Source of the DNA: Harmonia axyridis
Taxonomy: Eukaryota; Arthropoda; Insecta; Coleoptera; Coccinellidae
Direction: 5' to 3'
Length of the DNA stretch: 64,000 bases
Assembly (NCBI RefSeq): GCF_914767665.1
Contig: NC_059502.1
Location: 40,721,812 to 40,785,811, forward strand
In this document: piece by piece, positions 26,113 to 37,276 of the stretch
Layout of the letters: every line of letters begins with the position of its first letter
Numbering within the stretch: position 1 is the first letter of the stretch
Made by a program: the position numbers and the translations under genes
The notes under the pieces: generated by a model
The model's input: only the letters and a program-made list of their open reading frames with translations
What the model was told of the DNA's origin: nothing
Databases searched by the model: none

Positions 26113-28869
26113 TGGGAGATTATAGCTACCTGCGTGACATCCGAGTCCAAGAAAATCAACAATGTGGAATAGCCTACTTGGATAATTGTTGATTGAACAA
26201 AAAAAAAAATAAGAACAGTCCCTTATACCAAAGTTGTTTCCTTAGACACGTGTGTCAAGCTTTCGTCCCTGTGCAATACGATGAGAAGTGTTAGAATGAG
26301 AAACATTGAAGGAAATAACAAACAAATGAAATCAACAACAGAAGTCAGTCGTGCATTTGTGGTTACAGCAGCAATTGACCTTACCACGTGGGAGCTTATA
26401 GCTACCTGCGTGACATCCGAGTCCAAGAAAATCAACAATGTGGAATGGCTTACTTGGATAATTGTTGATTGAACAAAAAGAAGGGAATAAGAACAGTCCC
26501 TTATACCAAAGTGGTTTCCTTAGACACGTGTGTCAAGCTTTCGTCCCTGTGCACTACGATGAGAAGTGTTAGAATGAGAAACATTGAAGGAAATAACAAA
26601 CAAATGAAATCAACATTAGAAGTCAGTCGTGCATTTGTGGTTACAGCAGCAATTGACCTTACCACGTGGGAGATTATAGCTACCTTCGTGACATCCGAGT
26701 CCAAGATAATCAACAATGTGGAATGGCCTACTTGGATAATTGTCGATTAAACAAAAAAAGAGAATAAGAACAGTCCCTTATACCAAAGTGGTTTCCTTAG
26801 ACACGTGTGTCAAGCTTTCGTCCCTGTGCAATACGATGAAATGTGTTAGAATGAGCAACATAGAAGGAAATAACAAACAAATGAAATCAACAACAGAAGT
26901 CAGTCGTGCATTTGTGGTTACAGCAGCAATTGACCTTACCACGTGGGAGATAATAGCTACCTGCGTGACATTCGAGTCCAAGAAAATCAACAATGTGGAA
27001 TGGCTTACTTGGATAATTGTTGATTGAACAAAAAGAAGGGAATAAAAACAGTCCCTCATACCAAAGTGGTTTCCTTAGACACGTGTGCCAAGCTTTCGTC
27101 CCTGTGCAATAAGATGAGAAGTGTTAGAATGAGAAACATTGAAGGAAATAACAAACAAATGAAATCAACATTAGAAGTCAATCGTGCATTTGTGGTTACA
27201 GCAGCAATTGACCTTACCACGTGGGAGATTATAGCTACCTGCGTGACATCCGAGTCCAAGAAAATCAACAATGTGGAATAGCCTACTTGGATAATTGTTG
27301 ATTGAACAAAAAAAAAAAATAAGAACAGTCCCTTATACCAAAGTAGTTCCCTTAGACACGTGTGTCAAGCTTTCGTCCCTGTGCAATACGATGAGAAGTG
27401 TAAGAATGAGAAACATTGAAGGAAATAACAAACAAATGAAATCAACAACAGAAGTCAGTCGTGCATTTGTGGTTACAGCAGCAATTGACCTTACCACGTG
27501 GGAGCTTATAGCTACCTGCGTGACATCCGAGTCCAAGAAAATCAACAATGTGGAATGGCTTACTTGGATAATTGTTCATTAAACAAAAAGAAGGGAATAA
27601 GAACAGTCCCTTATACCGAAGTGGTTTCCTTAGACACGTGTGTCAAGCTTTCGTCCCTGTGCAATACGATGAGAAGTGTAAGAATGAGAAACATTGAAGG
27701 AAATAACAAACAAATGAAATCAACATTAGAAGTCAGTCGTGCATTTGTGGTTACAGCAGCAATTGACCTTACCACGTGGGAGATTATAGCTAGCTGCGTG
27801 ACATCCGAGTCCAAGAAAATCAACAATGTGGAATGGCCTACTTGGATAAGTGTTGATCAAACAAAAAAAAAATAAGAACAGTCCCTTATACCAAAGTGGT
27901 TTCCTTAGACACGTGTGTCAAGCTTTCGTCCCTGTGCAATACGATGAGAAGTGTTAGAATGAGAAACATTGAAGGAAATAACAAACAAATGAAATCAACA
28001 ACAGAAGTCAGTCGTGCATTTGTGGTTACAGCAGCAATTGACCTTACCACGTGGGAGCTTATAGCTACCTGCGTGACATCCGAGTCCAAGAAAATCAACA
28101 ATGTGGAATGGCCTACTTGGATAAGTGTTGATTAAAAAAAAAAAAAATAAGAACAGTCCCTTATACCAAAGTTGTTCCCTTAGACACGTGTGTCAAGCTT
28201 TCGTCCCTGTGCAATACGATGAGAAGTGTTAGAATGAGAAACATTGAAGGAAATAACAAACAAATGAAATCAACAACAGAAGTCAGTCGTGCATTTGTGG
28301 TTACAGCAGCAATTGACCTTACCACGTGGGAGCTTATAGCTACCTGCGTGACATCCGAGTCCAAGAAAATCAACAATGTGGAACGGCTTACTTCGATAAT
28401 TGTTCATTAAACAAAAAGAAGGGAATAAGAACAGTCCCTTATACCGAAGTGGTTTCCTTAGACACGTGTGTCAAGCTTTCGTCCCTGTGCAATACGATGA
28501 GAAGTGTTAGAATGAGAAACATTGAAGGAAATAACAAAAAAATGAAATCAACAACTGAAGTCAGTCGTGCATTTGTGGTTACAGCAGCAATTGACCTTAC
28601 CACGTGGGAGATTATAGCTACCTGCGTGACATCCGAGTCCAAGAAAATCAACAATGTGGAACGGCTTACTTGGATAATTGTTCATTAAACAAAAAGAATT
28701 GAATAAGAACAGTCCCTTATACCAAAGTCGTATCCTTAGACACGTGTGTCAAGCTTTCGTCCCTGTGCAATATGATGAAAAGTGTTAGAATGAGAAACAT
28801 TGAAGGAAATAACAAACAAATGAAATCAACAACAGAAGTCAGTCGTGCATTTGTGGTTACAGCAGCAAT

Positions 28870-31090
28870 TGACCTCACCACGTTACAGATTATAGCTACC
28901 TGCGTGTCATCCGAGTCCAAGAAAATCAACAATGTGGAATGGCTTACTTGGATAATTGATCATCATACAGAAAGAAGGGAATAAGAACAGTCCCTTATAC
29001 CGATGTGGTTTCCATAGACACGTGTGTCAAGCTTTCGTCCCTGTGCAATACGATGAAAAGTGTTAGAATGAGAAACATTGAAGGAAATAACAAACAAATG
29101 AAATCAACATTAGAAGTCAGTCGTGCATTTGTGGTTAAAGCAGCAATTGACCTTACCACGTGGGAGATTATAGCTACCTGCGTGACATCCGAGTCCAAGA
29201 AAATCAACAATGTGGAATGGCTTACTTGGATAATTGATCATTATAGAGAAAGAATGAAGTAAGAACAGTTCCTTATACCAAAGTGGTTTCCTTAGACACG
29301 TGTGTCAAGCTTTCGTCCCTGTGCAATACGATGAAAAGTGTTAGAATGAGAAACATTGAAGAAAATAACAAACGAATGAAATCAACAACAGAAGTCAGTC
29401 GTGCATTTGTGGTTACAGCAGCAATTGACCTTACCACGTGGGAGATTATAGCTACCTGCGTGACATCCGAGTCCAAGAAAATCAACAATGTGGAATGGCT
29501 TATTTGGATAATTGTTCATTAAACAAAAAGAAGGGAATAAGAACAGTCCCTTATACCAAAGTGGTTTCCTTAGACACGCGTGTCAAGCTTTCGTCTCTGT
29601 GCAATACGATGAAAAGTGTTAGAATGAGAAACATTGAAGAAAATAACAAACGAATGAAATCAACAACAGAAGTCAGTCGTGCATTTGTGGTTACAGCAGC
29701 GATTGACCTTACCACGTGGGAGATTACAGCTACCTGCGTGACATCCGAGTCCAAGAAAATGAACAATGTGGAACGGCTTACTTGGATAATTGTTCATTAA
29801 ACAAAAAGAAGGGAATAAGTACAGTCCCTTATACCAAAGTGGTTTCCTCAGACACGTGTGTCAAGCTTTCGTCCCTGTGCAATACGATGAAAAATGTTAG
29901 AATGAGAAACATAAGGGGAAATAACAAACAAATGAAATCAACAACAGAAGTCAGTCGTGCATTTGTGGTTACAGCAGCAATTGACCTCACCACGTTACAG
30001 ATTATAGCTACCTGCGTGTCATCCGAGTCCAAGAAAATCAACAATGTGGAATGGCTTACTTGGATAATTGATCATCATACAGAAAGAAGGGAATAAGAAC
30101 AGTCCCTTATACCGATGTGGTTTCCATAGACACGTGTGTCAAGCTTTCGTCCCTGTGCAATACGATGAAAAGTGTTAGAATGAGAAACATTGAAGGAAAT
30201 AACAAACAAATGAAATCAACATTAGAAGTCAGTCGTGCATTTGTGGTTAAAGCAGCAATTGACCTTACCACGTGGGAGATTATAGCTACCTGCGTGACAT
30301 CCGAGTCCAAGAAAATCAACAATGTGGAATGGCTTACTTGGATAATTGATCATTATACAGAAAGAATGAAGTAAGAACAGTTCCTTATACCAAAGTGGTT
30401 TCCTTAGACACGTGTGTCAAGCTTTCGTCCCTGTGCAATACGATGAAAAGTGTTAGAATGAGAAACATTGAAGAAAATAACAAACGAATGAAATCAACAA
30501 CAGAAGTCAGTCGTGCATTTGTGGTTACAGCAGCAATTGACCTTACCACGTGGGAGATTATAGCTACCTGCGTGACATCCGAGTCCAAGAAAATCAACAA
30601 TGTGGAATGGCTTATTTGGATAATTGTTCATTAAACAAAAAGAAGGGAATAAGAACAGTCCCTTATACCAAAGTGGTTTCCTTAGACACGCGTGTCAAGC
30701 TTTCGTCTCTGTGCAATACGATGAAAAGTGTTAGAATGAGAAACATTGAAGAAAATAACAAACGAATGAAATCAACAACAGAAGTCAGTCGTGCATTTGT
30801 GGTTACAGCAGCGATTGACCTTACCACGTGGGAGATTACAGCTACCTGCGTGACATCCGAGTCCAAGAAAATGAACAATGTGGAACGGCTTACTTGGATA
30901 ATTGTTCATTAAACAAAAAGAAGGGAATAAGTACAGTCCCTTATACCAAAGTGGTTTCCTCAGACACGTGTGTCAAGCTTTCGTCCCTGTGCAATACGAT
31001 GAAAAATGTTAGAATGAGAAACATAAGGGGAAATAACAAACAAATGAAATCAACAACAGAAGTCAGTCGTGCAATTGTGGTTACAGCAGC
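28870..31090 (-). repeat. Higher-order repeat: 4-monomer block (1112 bp) in the right arm
   Basis: Landmarks at 28995, 29283, 29438 and 29716 recur at 30107, 30395, 30550 and 30828, always 1112 bp on. The junction falls inside a hybrid monomer (29829-30044): its first half carries the ATAAGGGGAAAT variant and its second half the CACGTTACAGATTATAG variant. This is the signature of unequal crossover within monomers. The mirrored left-arm segment has a single copy. Confidence 0.75.
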
Positions 31091-31339
31091 AATTGACCTT
31101 ACCACGTAAAAGATAATAGCTACCCGCGTGTCATCCGAGTCCAAGAAAATCAACAATGTGGAATGGCTTACTTGGATAATTGTTCATTAAACAAAAAGAA
31201 GGGAATAAGAACAGTCCCTTATACCAAAGTGGTTTCCTTAGACACGCGTGTCAAGCTTTCGTCCCTGTGCAATACGATGAAAAGTGTTAGAATGAGAAAC
31301 ATTGAAGAAAATAACAAACGAATGAAATCAACAACAGAA

Positions 31340-31492
31340 AAATTGTAAAAATTGTAAAAAATTAAAAGATCTTTCTTGGTAATAAAATACCTCTTTTTCT
31401 ATTGATCTGTTAACGTAGATCACGAAAGTTTTTATTTGAGGGGTCTGCGGCGAATAGTTTAGGAGATATAACGATTTTTGTAGAGAGATTGA
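31340..31492. other. Filler sequence between satellite and pseudogene array
   Basis: 153 bases that match neither the satellite nor any other part of the window as far as I can see. It starts with AATTGTAAAAATTGTAAAAA, where ATTGTAAAA is tandemly duplicated, and runs to about ATTGA, after which the USP10-like exon begins mid-codon. It marks the breakpoint joining the two arrays and may be a remnant of another locus. Confidence 0.6.
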
Positions 31493-32916
31493 ATTTTCTG
31501 AAGTTTCGTCTCCGGTTTTATGGATTCTTGAACAGAGAAGTCCTCCGAATATATCACTAATCGGTGTCTTGTCCATTTGTATTTCTCTTGTTACATTCCC
31601 TTCGTTCCTAGGACCAATAACTTTCCAATCATCCACATCTATTTTCACTTCTTTTTTAGCTGCTTGAATATTTTCGTCATGGCTAATCAATTTCATTATT
31701 CCCATCATTTCATCATTGAGTCCATTCAACAGAAGGCCCAAGATTTCTTCGGCGTCTTCTTGTCGGCCTTCAACAAGGAAAGAATCGCTACGTGTTCCGT
31801 TTAGCATCGTATAAAACGATGAGGCCTCAAACGAATTGCCATTGTCTATATTGACGAAAGTTTGCTTCTTGTTTTTCTTTTTTGAACCTGACTTGCGTCT
31901 TACATTGGGCAGATTATCGAAGTTATTCATAAATTTACACCTGGAATAGTTGAATAATGAAAATACATATATAAAATTGTTATTCAATCAAAGTTGCAAA
32001 TTATATTAATTTATACTTACATATTTTCACTCATTGTTATTGATTTCAGTGCATTATTGTGAGTGAAGTTCTCTGATAGCCGTTTGAGGAGATTACAAAG
32101 TGGTGGGCAAGCAAGTAAGGCTTGTAATATTGAGTTTATATAACGAAAGTTACTTTTGTTTCGTAAACCCCTAGGTTTGAAACTGGTTTGGGTCCCATCA
32201 ATTTTATAGTTCTTGAGAAATTCTGAAAATTAAAAAATATTACTAACCATGATAAAAACTTGAATTTTCACTGATATTTGTAAGTGAAAACCAAAGCATT
32301 CCACTTTTCATCAAGTAAAATGGGTTCAACTGAGTAAAATAATTATCTACTGTAGATGTTACATGTGAATCATTAATTTTATTATCTATTTTCTCATTCG
32401 AAATTGTTTTAACATCTTTATCAAATAGACTAGCCCATGATTTTTTCCATACATTTACTGTGGGCTCCTCAATTTAAGATTCATTTTTATCCGAGATGCT
32501 ACTTTCAATTTTTTCAATTGTCCTATTGGAAATTGTATCATTTTTGATTATCTCTGTATTATCTCTTGCAATAATTTCAACTGTTTTTACAGCTCATTTA
32601 GGGGGAGTTGAAGGTTTCGAATGTTTTCCTGTCATCTCATTCTGGATAAAAGGTTTTGTGATTGATAATCCATTGTAATTGATTACAGATTTTCTACACT
32701 CATTTTCTGAAAAAGTTGATATTAGTTGATTCATTATTATATTACATATTCATATTGACCATGAATAATTCTTTTAAGATCTCTATACTTACTTGCAGAA
32801 AATTTTTGTTTAACTCTACAGGGTAATTTGTATTCACTAGAATTGGTAAATAATATATTATTTATAATACGGACCTCTTCTTCTTCTAACGCAGTTAACT
32901 CCAAGAAATGTAGATT
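31493..32916 (-). pseudogene. USP10-like deubiquitinase pseudogene, copy A (3' truncated)
   Basis: Exons on the minus strand, 5' to 3': exon 1 32793-32916; exon 2 remnant about 32357-32706; exon 3 32021-32222; exon 4 31493-31940, cut off by the satellite junction. Family: ubiquitin-specific cysteine protease that removes ubiquitin from target proteins. Lesions: exon 1 carries a 4-bp insertion (GGTCCG context) leading to a stop. Exon 2 has TGA where copies C and E have Ser, and its 3' end with the splice donor is deleted between short GATGT repeats. The catalytic Cys codon in exon 3 is CGT (Arg, 32143-32145). The conserved DAEEFL reads DAEEIL. Exon 4 lacks the His and Asp boxes altogether. Confidence 0.88.
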
Positions 32917-33112
32917 CTGAAAAAAAAAATAACAATATAATAGTTGAAATCATTTTGGAAATTATAATATTTCTGTATATAGTATATCCAAAGTCCCTTG
33001 AAATAGTCTATAAAAACGCTTGGCCAGAGATAATTGCAAAACAGTCATAAACCAGTAAGGCGAAATTTATATCCCTCAGTGGAAGCAGAAGGCTGAATGA
33101 TAATGATGTACA

Positions 33113-33220
33113 GGGTGATTCTCCGCGATGGCTTATTGTTTATGGAAAACTAATAATAATTTTCTGCTGAAAATTTCAACAATTTCAGATTACTACCTAC
33201 TTATTTCAAACGGCACACCC
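33113..33220 (-). mobile_element. MITE-like element with GGGTG/CACCC ends (copy 1)
   Basis: A short segment bounded by GGGTGATTC and its imperfect inverse GGCACACCC, with a TTCAAACGG motif inside the right end. It lies about 200 bp upstream of exon 1 of each USP10-like copy. Other copies: 39528-39635, 45955-46062, 48548-48655, 55863-55969 and 59416-59523. The inverted ends are short, so family assignment is uncertain. Confidence 0.4.
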
Positions 33221-33880
33221 AGTATATTATTGCATTATCAGATAGCTTGGTTGATGATAATTTCAGCAATATGGAAATACTTGAGTATAAGCTGAACAGT
33301 TCATAAGTTGAAGAGATTCCTATAGATATCTAATGAAGAGTTTTTTGGAAAAATCTATATTTTTTTATTCATTCAGTCAATTTTACGTAGATATAAAAAG
33401 AGAGGGGTCTCAAGCAAACTCTATACTTGAAGAATTTTCGAGGAAAATCTTCAACTGAGGAAAACTGCAATTTCTCATTGAATGGAGTAGTCTATGACTT
33501 CCAGAAAACATGAAAAGAAACTAAAAAGTCGAAATTTCTTGAATTGTAATAAATTTTTCGTTAAGAAAGTTGAAAATTCATAAACCAATAAAAAAAAACT
33601 AACTACATAAAATATAACTGATTTTTGAAAATATTCGAATAAATGAAAATATCCCTAAGCTAGTATTAAAAAAATTACCTCCATATTCAAACAATTAACT
33701 ATTTAAACATGAAACTTTCCACTAGAAATATCACTTCAACAACTGTTTATAAAGTAACTCTTTGAAGAATGTTCGCTAATCTGAGGTTACTTTCAATTTG
33801 TCAACCCGGCATGGTTGACGAACATAGAATATTTTTCTTCTTCTTAACTATGTACAGGTCGAGCCATATACCTAATGTTA

Positions 33881-34016
33881 GGGGCAAGTTGCACCATTTG
33901 CCTAAACATTGATTAAAATTTCAACATTGATTAATTTCTGATTTCTTTCGAGAAATCATAGAGTAATCAACGTTTAAATTTTTAATTAATGTTTAGGCAA
34001 ATGGTGCAACTGGCCC
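33881..34016 (-). mobile_element. Palindromic MITE, first of a tandem pair
   Basis: About 136 bp that folds almost completely on itself. Left end GGGGCAAGTTGCACCATTTG, right end CAAATGGTGCAACTGGCCC; the centre carries a second inverted pair around TTTCTTTCGAGAAATCA. The flanking TAA on the better-preserved copies suggests a 3-bp target duplication, as in PIF/Harbinger-type MITEs (inference). The element sits in a roughly 700-bp block that is tandemly repeated, so its own copy number here reflects block duplication. Confidence 0.75.
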
Positions 34017-34580
34017 TTTGTCTATTGGGTTAAATATAGAAGTGCGCGTGCGCCGCATACTTTTTTGTTCATTCAGTCAATTTTACGTAGATATAAAAAG
34101 AGAGGGGTCTCAAGCAAATTCTATACTTAAGGAGATTTCGAGGAAAAACTTCAACTAAGGAAAACTGCAATTTCTCATTGAATGGAGTAGTCTATGACTT
34201 CCAGAAAACATGAAAACAAACTAAAAAGTCGAAATTTCATGAATTGTAATAAATTTTTTGTTATGATGGTTGAAAATCCATAAACCAATAAAAAAAAACT
34301 AACTACATGAAATATAACTGATATTTGAAAATATTCGAATAAATTAAAACAACCCTAAGCTAGTATTAAAAAAATTACCTCCATATTCAAACAATTTTCT
34401 ATTTAAACATGAAACTTTCCACTAGAAATATCACTTCAACAACTGTTTATAAAGTAACTCTTGGAAGAATATTCGCTAAACTGAGGTTACTTACAATTTG
34501 TCAACCCGGCATGGTTGACGAACATAGAATATTTTTCTTCGTCTTAACTATGTACATGTCAAGCCATATACCTTATATTA

Positions 34581-34717
34581 GGGGCCAGTTGCACCATTTG
34601 CCTAAACATTGATTAAAATTTAAACATTGATTGATTTCTGATTTCTCTTGAGAAATCATAGAGTAATCAACGTTTAAATTTTTAATTAATGTTTAGGCAA
34701 ATGGTGCAACTGGCCCC
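34581..34717 (-). mobile_element. Palindromic MITE, second of the A-B spacer pair
   Basis: Ends GGGGCCAGTTGCACC and GGTGCAACTGGCCCC are a perfect inverted pair here, better preserved than in the first block. The duplicated block repeats with a 700-bp period (ATTCAGTCAATTTTACG at 33371 and 34071). Confidence 0.78.
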
Positions 34718-35368
34718 TAGTCTATTAGGTAGAATATAGAAGTGCGCGTGCGCCTCATTTTAAATTTCAATAATAATATATATAATCATAATAATAATTT
34801 TCAAACAGATAGTTCCTAAACTGTGCTCGAAATAAAAAATTCCAATCCCACAAAATTATCTGTATTTCGTTTCTTCATTTCCAGCTTAATTTTATTGTAA
34901 TCTATGGTCCACAGTTCGCATTGAAAAAATGTCCAGCGGACAGGATAAATAGATGGCGCTAGTGTAGCTAAGGGTATATTTGTATTTTGTGGTTTCTGTA
35001 ATCTGCATTCCGTGGTTTCATGTTAAGCGTGGTTATATTCATAGATAAATACAAATGTACCCCTTATATATGGTTATAATTGATTCTGATAAATGTGGCA
35101 AGCTGAAAAATAAATATTAAATTCTGTTGATAATTATAACATAGGTAATGAGAAAACCATTTTCTGTTGATATTTCGACATTTCGATCTTTAGCGGAATA
35201 TAACAATTATGTTAAATTATTATATTTACTTTAATATTATTTTTGTGTCTCCCGACCAAAGTACAAATTTCCGAAATTATTTTTTGTTCCCGATAATAGG
35301 GACATTCGATCTGCCAACCGAAGAAAGCGAACATACTTTTGTTGGATAGCACATATGCCTACTTATGC

Positions 35369-35402
35369 GTTTCGGCCCTGGCACACACACCGGACTCATC
35401 AG
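35369..35402 (-). ncRNA. Hammerhead-ribozyme-like core, spacer A-B (degraded)
   Basis: On the minus strand the order CTGATGAG, TCC, loop, GGC, CGAAAC follows the hammerhead core. In this copy one stem II base is changed (GGGCC instead of GGGAC), so the four-pair GTCC/GGAC stem is weakened. It lies 60 bases downstream of a tRNA-like head. Confidence 0.4.
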
Positions 35403-35462
35403 GGTGACTTTGGTATAATTGTGTGTGCCGTGTCACAGACGCTTGGGAAATTTATTATTATC

Positions 35463-35544
35463 GGGAGCCGCCGGGACTCGAACCCGGCACCTTGTCGCAT
35501 CACGGTGAGTGAGTCTACCTCTTAACGTCTAGGCTACCGAATGC
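35463..35544 (-). mobile_element. tRNA-derived SINE-like head, spacer A-B
   Basis: 82 bases with a pol III A box (TAGCCTAGACG) and a perfect B box (GGTTCGAGTCC), the latter in an intact T-arm (CCGGG/CCCGG with loop TTCGAGT). The 5' end (GCATTCG) cannot pair with the 3' end (CGGCTCCC), so no acceptor stem forms and this is not a functional tRNA. It reads as a SINE head. The downstream SINE body probably includes the hammerhead-like core. The 3' end is undefined. Confidence 0.6.
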
Positions 35545-37276
35545 TGTGTTTATTGTTGCTATGTGGAGCTTTATGAGAAGCCGCCACACTTTCATCTTTT
35601 TTGAAGTTTTTTATGAAATTTACCTTAGAACATAGAATATACTCTAAGAAATTAGCCTTCTAGCGATTCAGTGAATAGTTTTCTATTCAGTGAGTAGTTG
35701 ATATTTATGAATATTCGTTACTATTCACTGATGATGATTAGATAGTTGAGTAATTAATCATTTGTGAAGTTAAGAATGAAAGTTTGAATGATCACTTTTC
35801 AGGAATAATTGAAGAAAGATATTGAAATTGGAGATCACATATGTTGAAATTGATAGATATAATTGAATTGTAATTATTCATTTCATAGTAGAAACTGGTA
35901 TTCGTCCAAAGAAACATGAATAGAATTGGGAATTTATAAATAAAAAAATATAAAAATTGAATATAAGATTCTAACATATGAATTTAGCAATAAAGAGTTC
36001 TAATAATAACAATATAAGATTCTACATTCGCAATTTAATGCGGTCTTTTTAATCGATTGCAGAGTTTATTCATTTGAAACCTTGCTTTCATATTTCATAT
36101 GCATTGTCATTTCTAGACATTACTCTATTTCATTGGTCAATTATTGTTTGATTCTGAATTGCGAAACGACGAATTTTTCTATTCTTTTAAATCTGAGGTC
36201 TAAAAATGTAAAAGAATTGAATAGACTTAACCAATCCTTATTCAGAAGCAAATTCTAGAGGTTTTAGGCATGTACATTAGTAAATGGTGGAACATCCAAA
36301 ATGTTACCAAATCGAGGCCTATGCCATTGAATAGTTGGTATCCCAGACAATCGAAACTACTAGCGTACACCAGATGTAAATTATAAGCACAGACCTTCAA
36401 CTGTAGTAAGAGAGAAATTCAATATATTCTGAGTTCTCATGTCTAATATCTAGGATAATAAAATTTAAAGAAATCCAATCTGACCTTGGACAGAACTTTT
36501 TTTTGAGTAATTATTCAACTGAGTTTTGATTTTCAAGTGAATTAGAGGACCAATAGAAAAAAAAAATTTCATAATAATCAGAGACGAGAATTCTCCAAAA
36601 AAATTGTTCTGACCCAGGAAAAGGTTATAAAACGGAAATTAATGAGTGTTTTGTTTTGGGTCATTATAGATATAGGTTAATTCAGAGTTTATGACTGGTA
36701 TATTTGTGTTTTTTGTGAAACAAAAAAAAATTACATGATTCGAGTGCATGAGGTACGATCTTCCAAAATATCCTCATTTATCTAGGTTACAGAAGTAGGA
36801 GAACGTAGCGCCGCTGAACACAGGGGAAAATTATAAAGTTTGGTCAAGTTTTTTTTTATTATATTGAGCGAAATTCACCTGATTTCAAGAGCAAAGAAAA
36901 AGGAATAAAGAGTCCAAAGTCCTGAAATAGCTAATACTGTTTATGGTTGATTGGAATTTTCACGAAGACGATCTTTTTTTCCTTCTGAGATAGTAGTTCT
37001 TGCAAAAATTTAATTTAAGTTTTAGGAAAAGAAATTTCTTCAAAAAAAACAAACAAAATTTTACATTTATACAAAGTTCGTTTATTAAAATATAATATTT
37101 ATTTTTTATATACATATACATATACATATATATAACATTGTAAAGTCAATTAATCATATTATCCCGAAATACAAGACATGGCATTTCTCATGAAACAACA
37201 GAAAAATATTACAATGTTCAGCATCCTTAAATCTAATCTGTACAAATTAACAACTATATCAATGAATCTTTACACT

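Larger units (their letters stand above)
22024..31339 (-). repeat. 278-bp satellite array, right arm, outer part
   Basis: About 33 reversed monomers. Long stretches mirror the left arm: the coordinate sum is constant at 32632-32633 for the outer part (e.g. 3110-3349 with 29283-29522, 4497-4736 with 27896-28135) and at 33465 for the next part (e.g. 6438-6725 with 26740-27027, 7824-8105 with 25360-25641). Single-base differences are scattered, so the arms are not an exact copy. The array ends inside a monomer after CAACAACAGAA and is joined to unrelated sequence. Confidence 0.96.
32917..37276. other. Spacer between pseudogene copies A and B
   Basis: No gene is seen. In order it holds a 108-bp MITE-like element (33113-33220), two tandem blocks of about 700 bp each containing a palindromic MITE (33881-34016 and 34581-34717), an AT-rich stretch with GTGCGCGTGCGCC after each block, a hammerhead-like core (35369-35402), a tRNA-like SINE head (35463-35544), repeated ACTATTCACTGAATAG motifs near 35680-35740, and the 3' flank and 3' UTR of copy B with reverse-strand AATAAA signals near 37090-37110 and a (TATACA)n run near 37108-37135. 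The same order recurs in every unit. Confidence 0.8.

Noticed and set aside
1..31339. CRISPR array
   Set aside because: The repeat unit is 278 bp with no short repeat/unique spacer alternation, and the context is eukaryotic.
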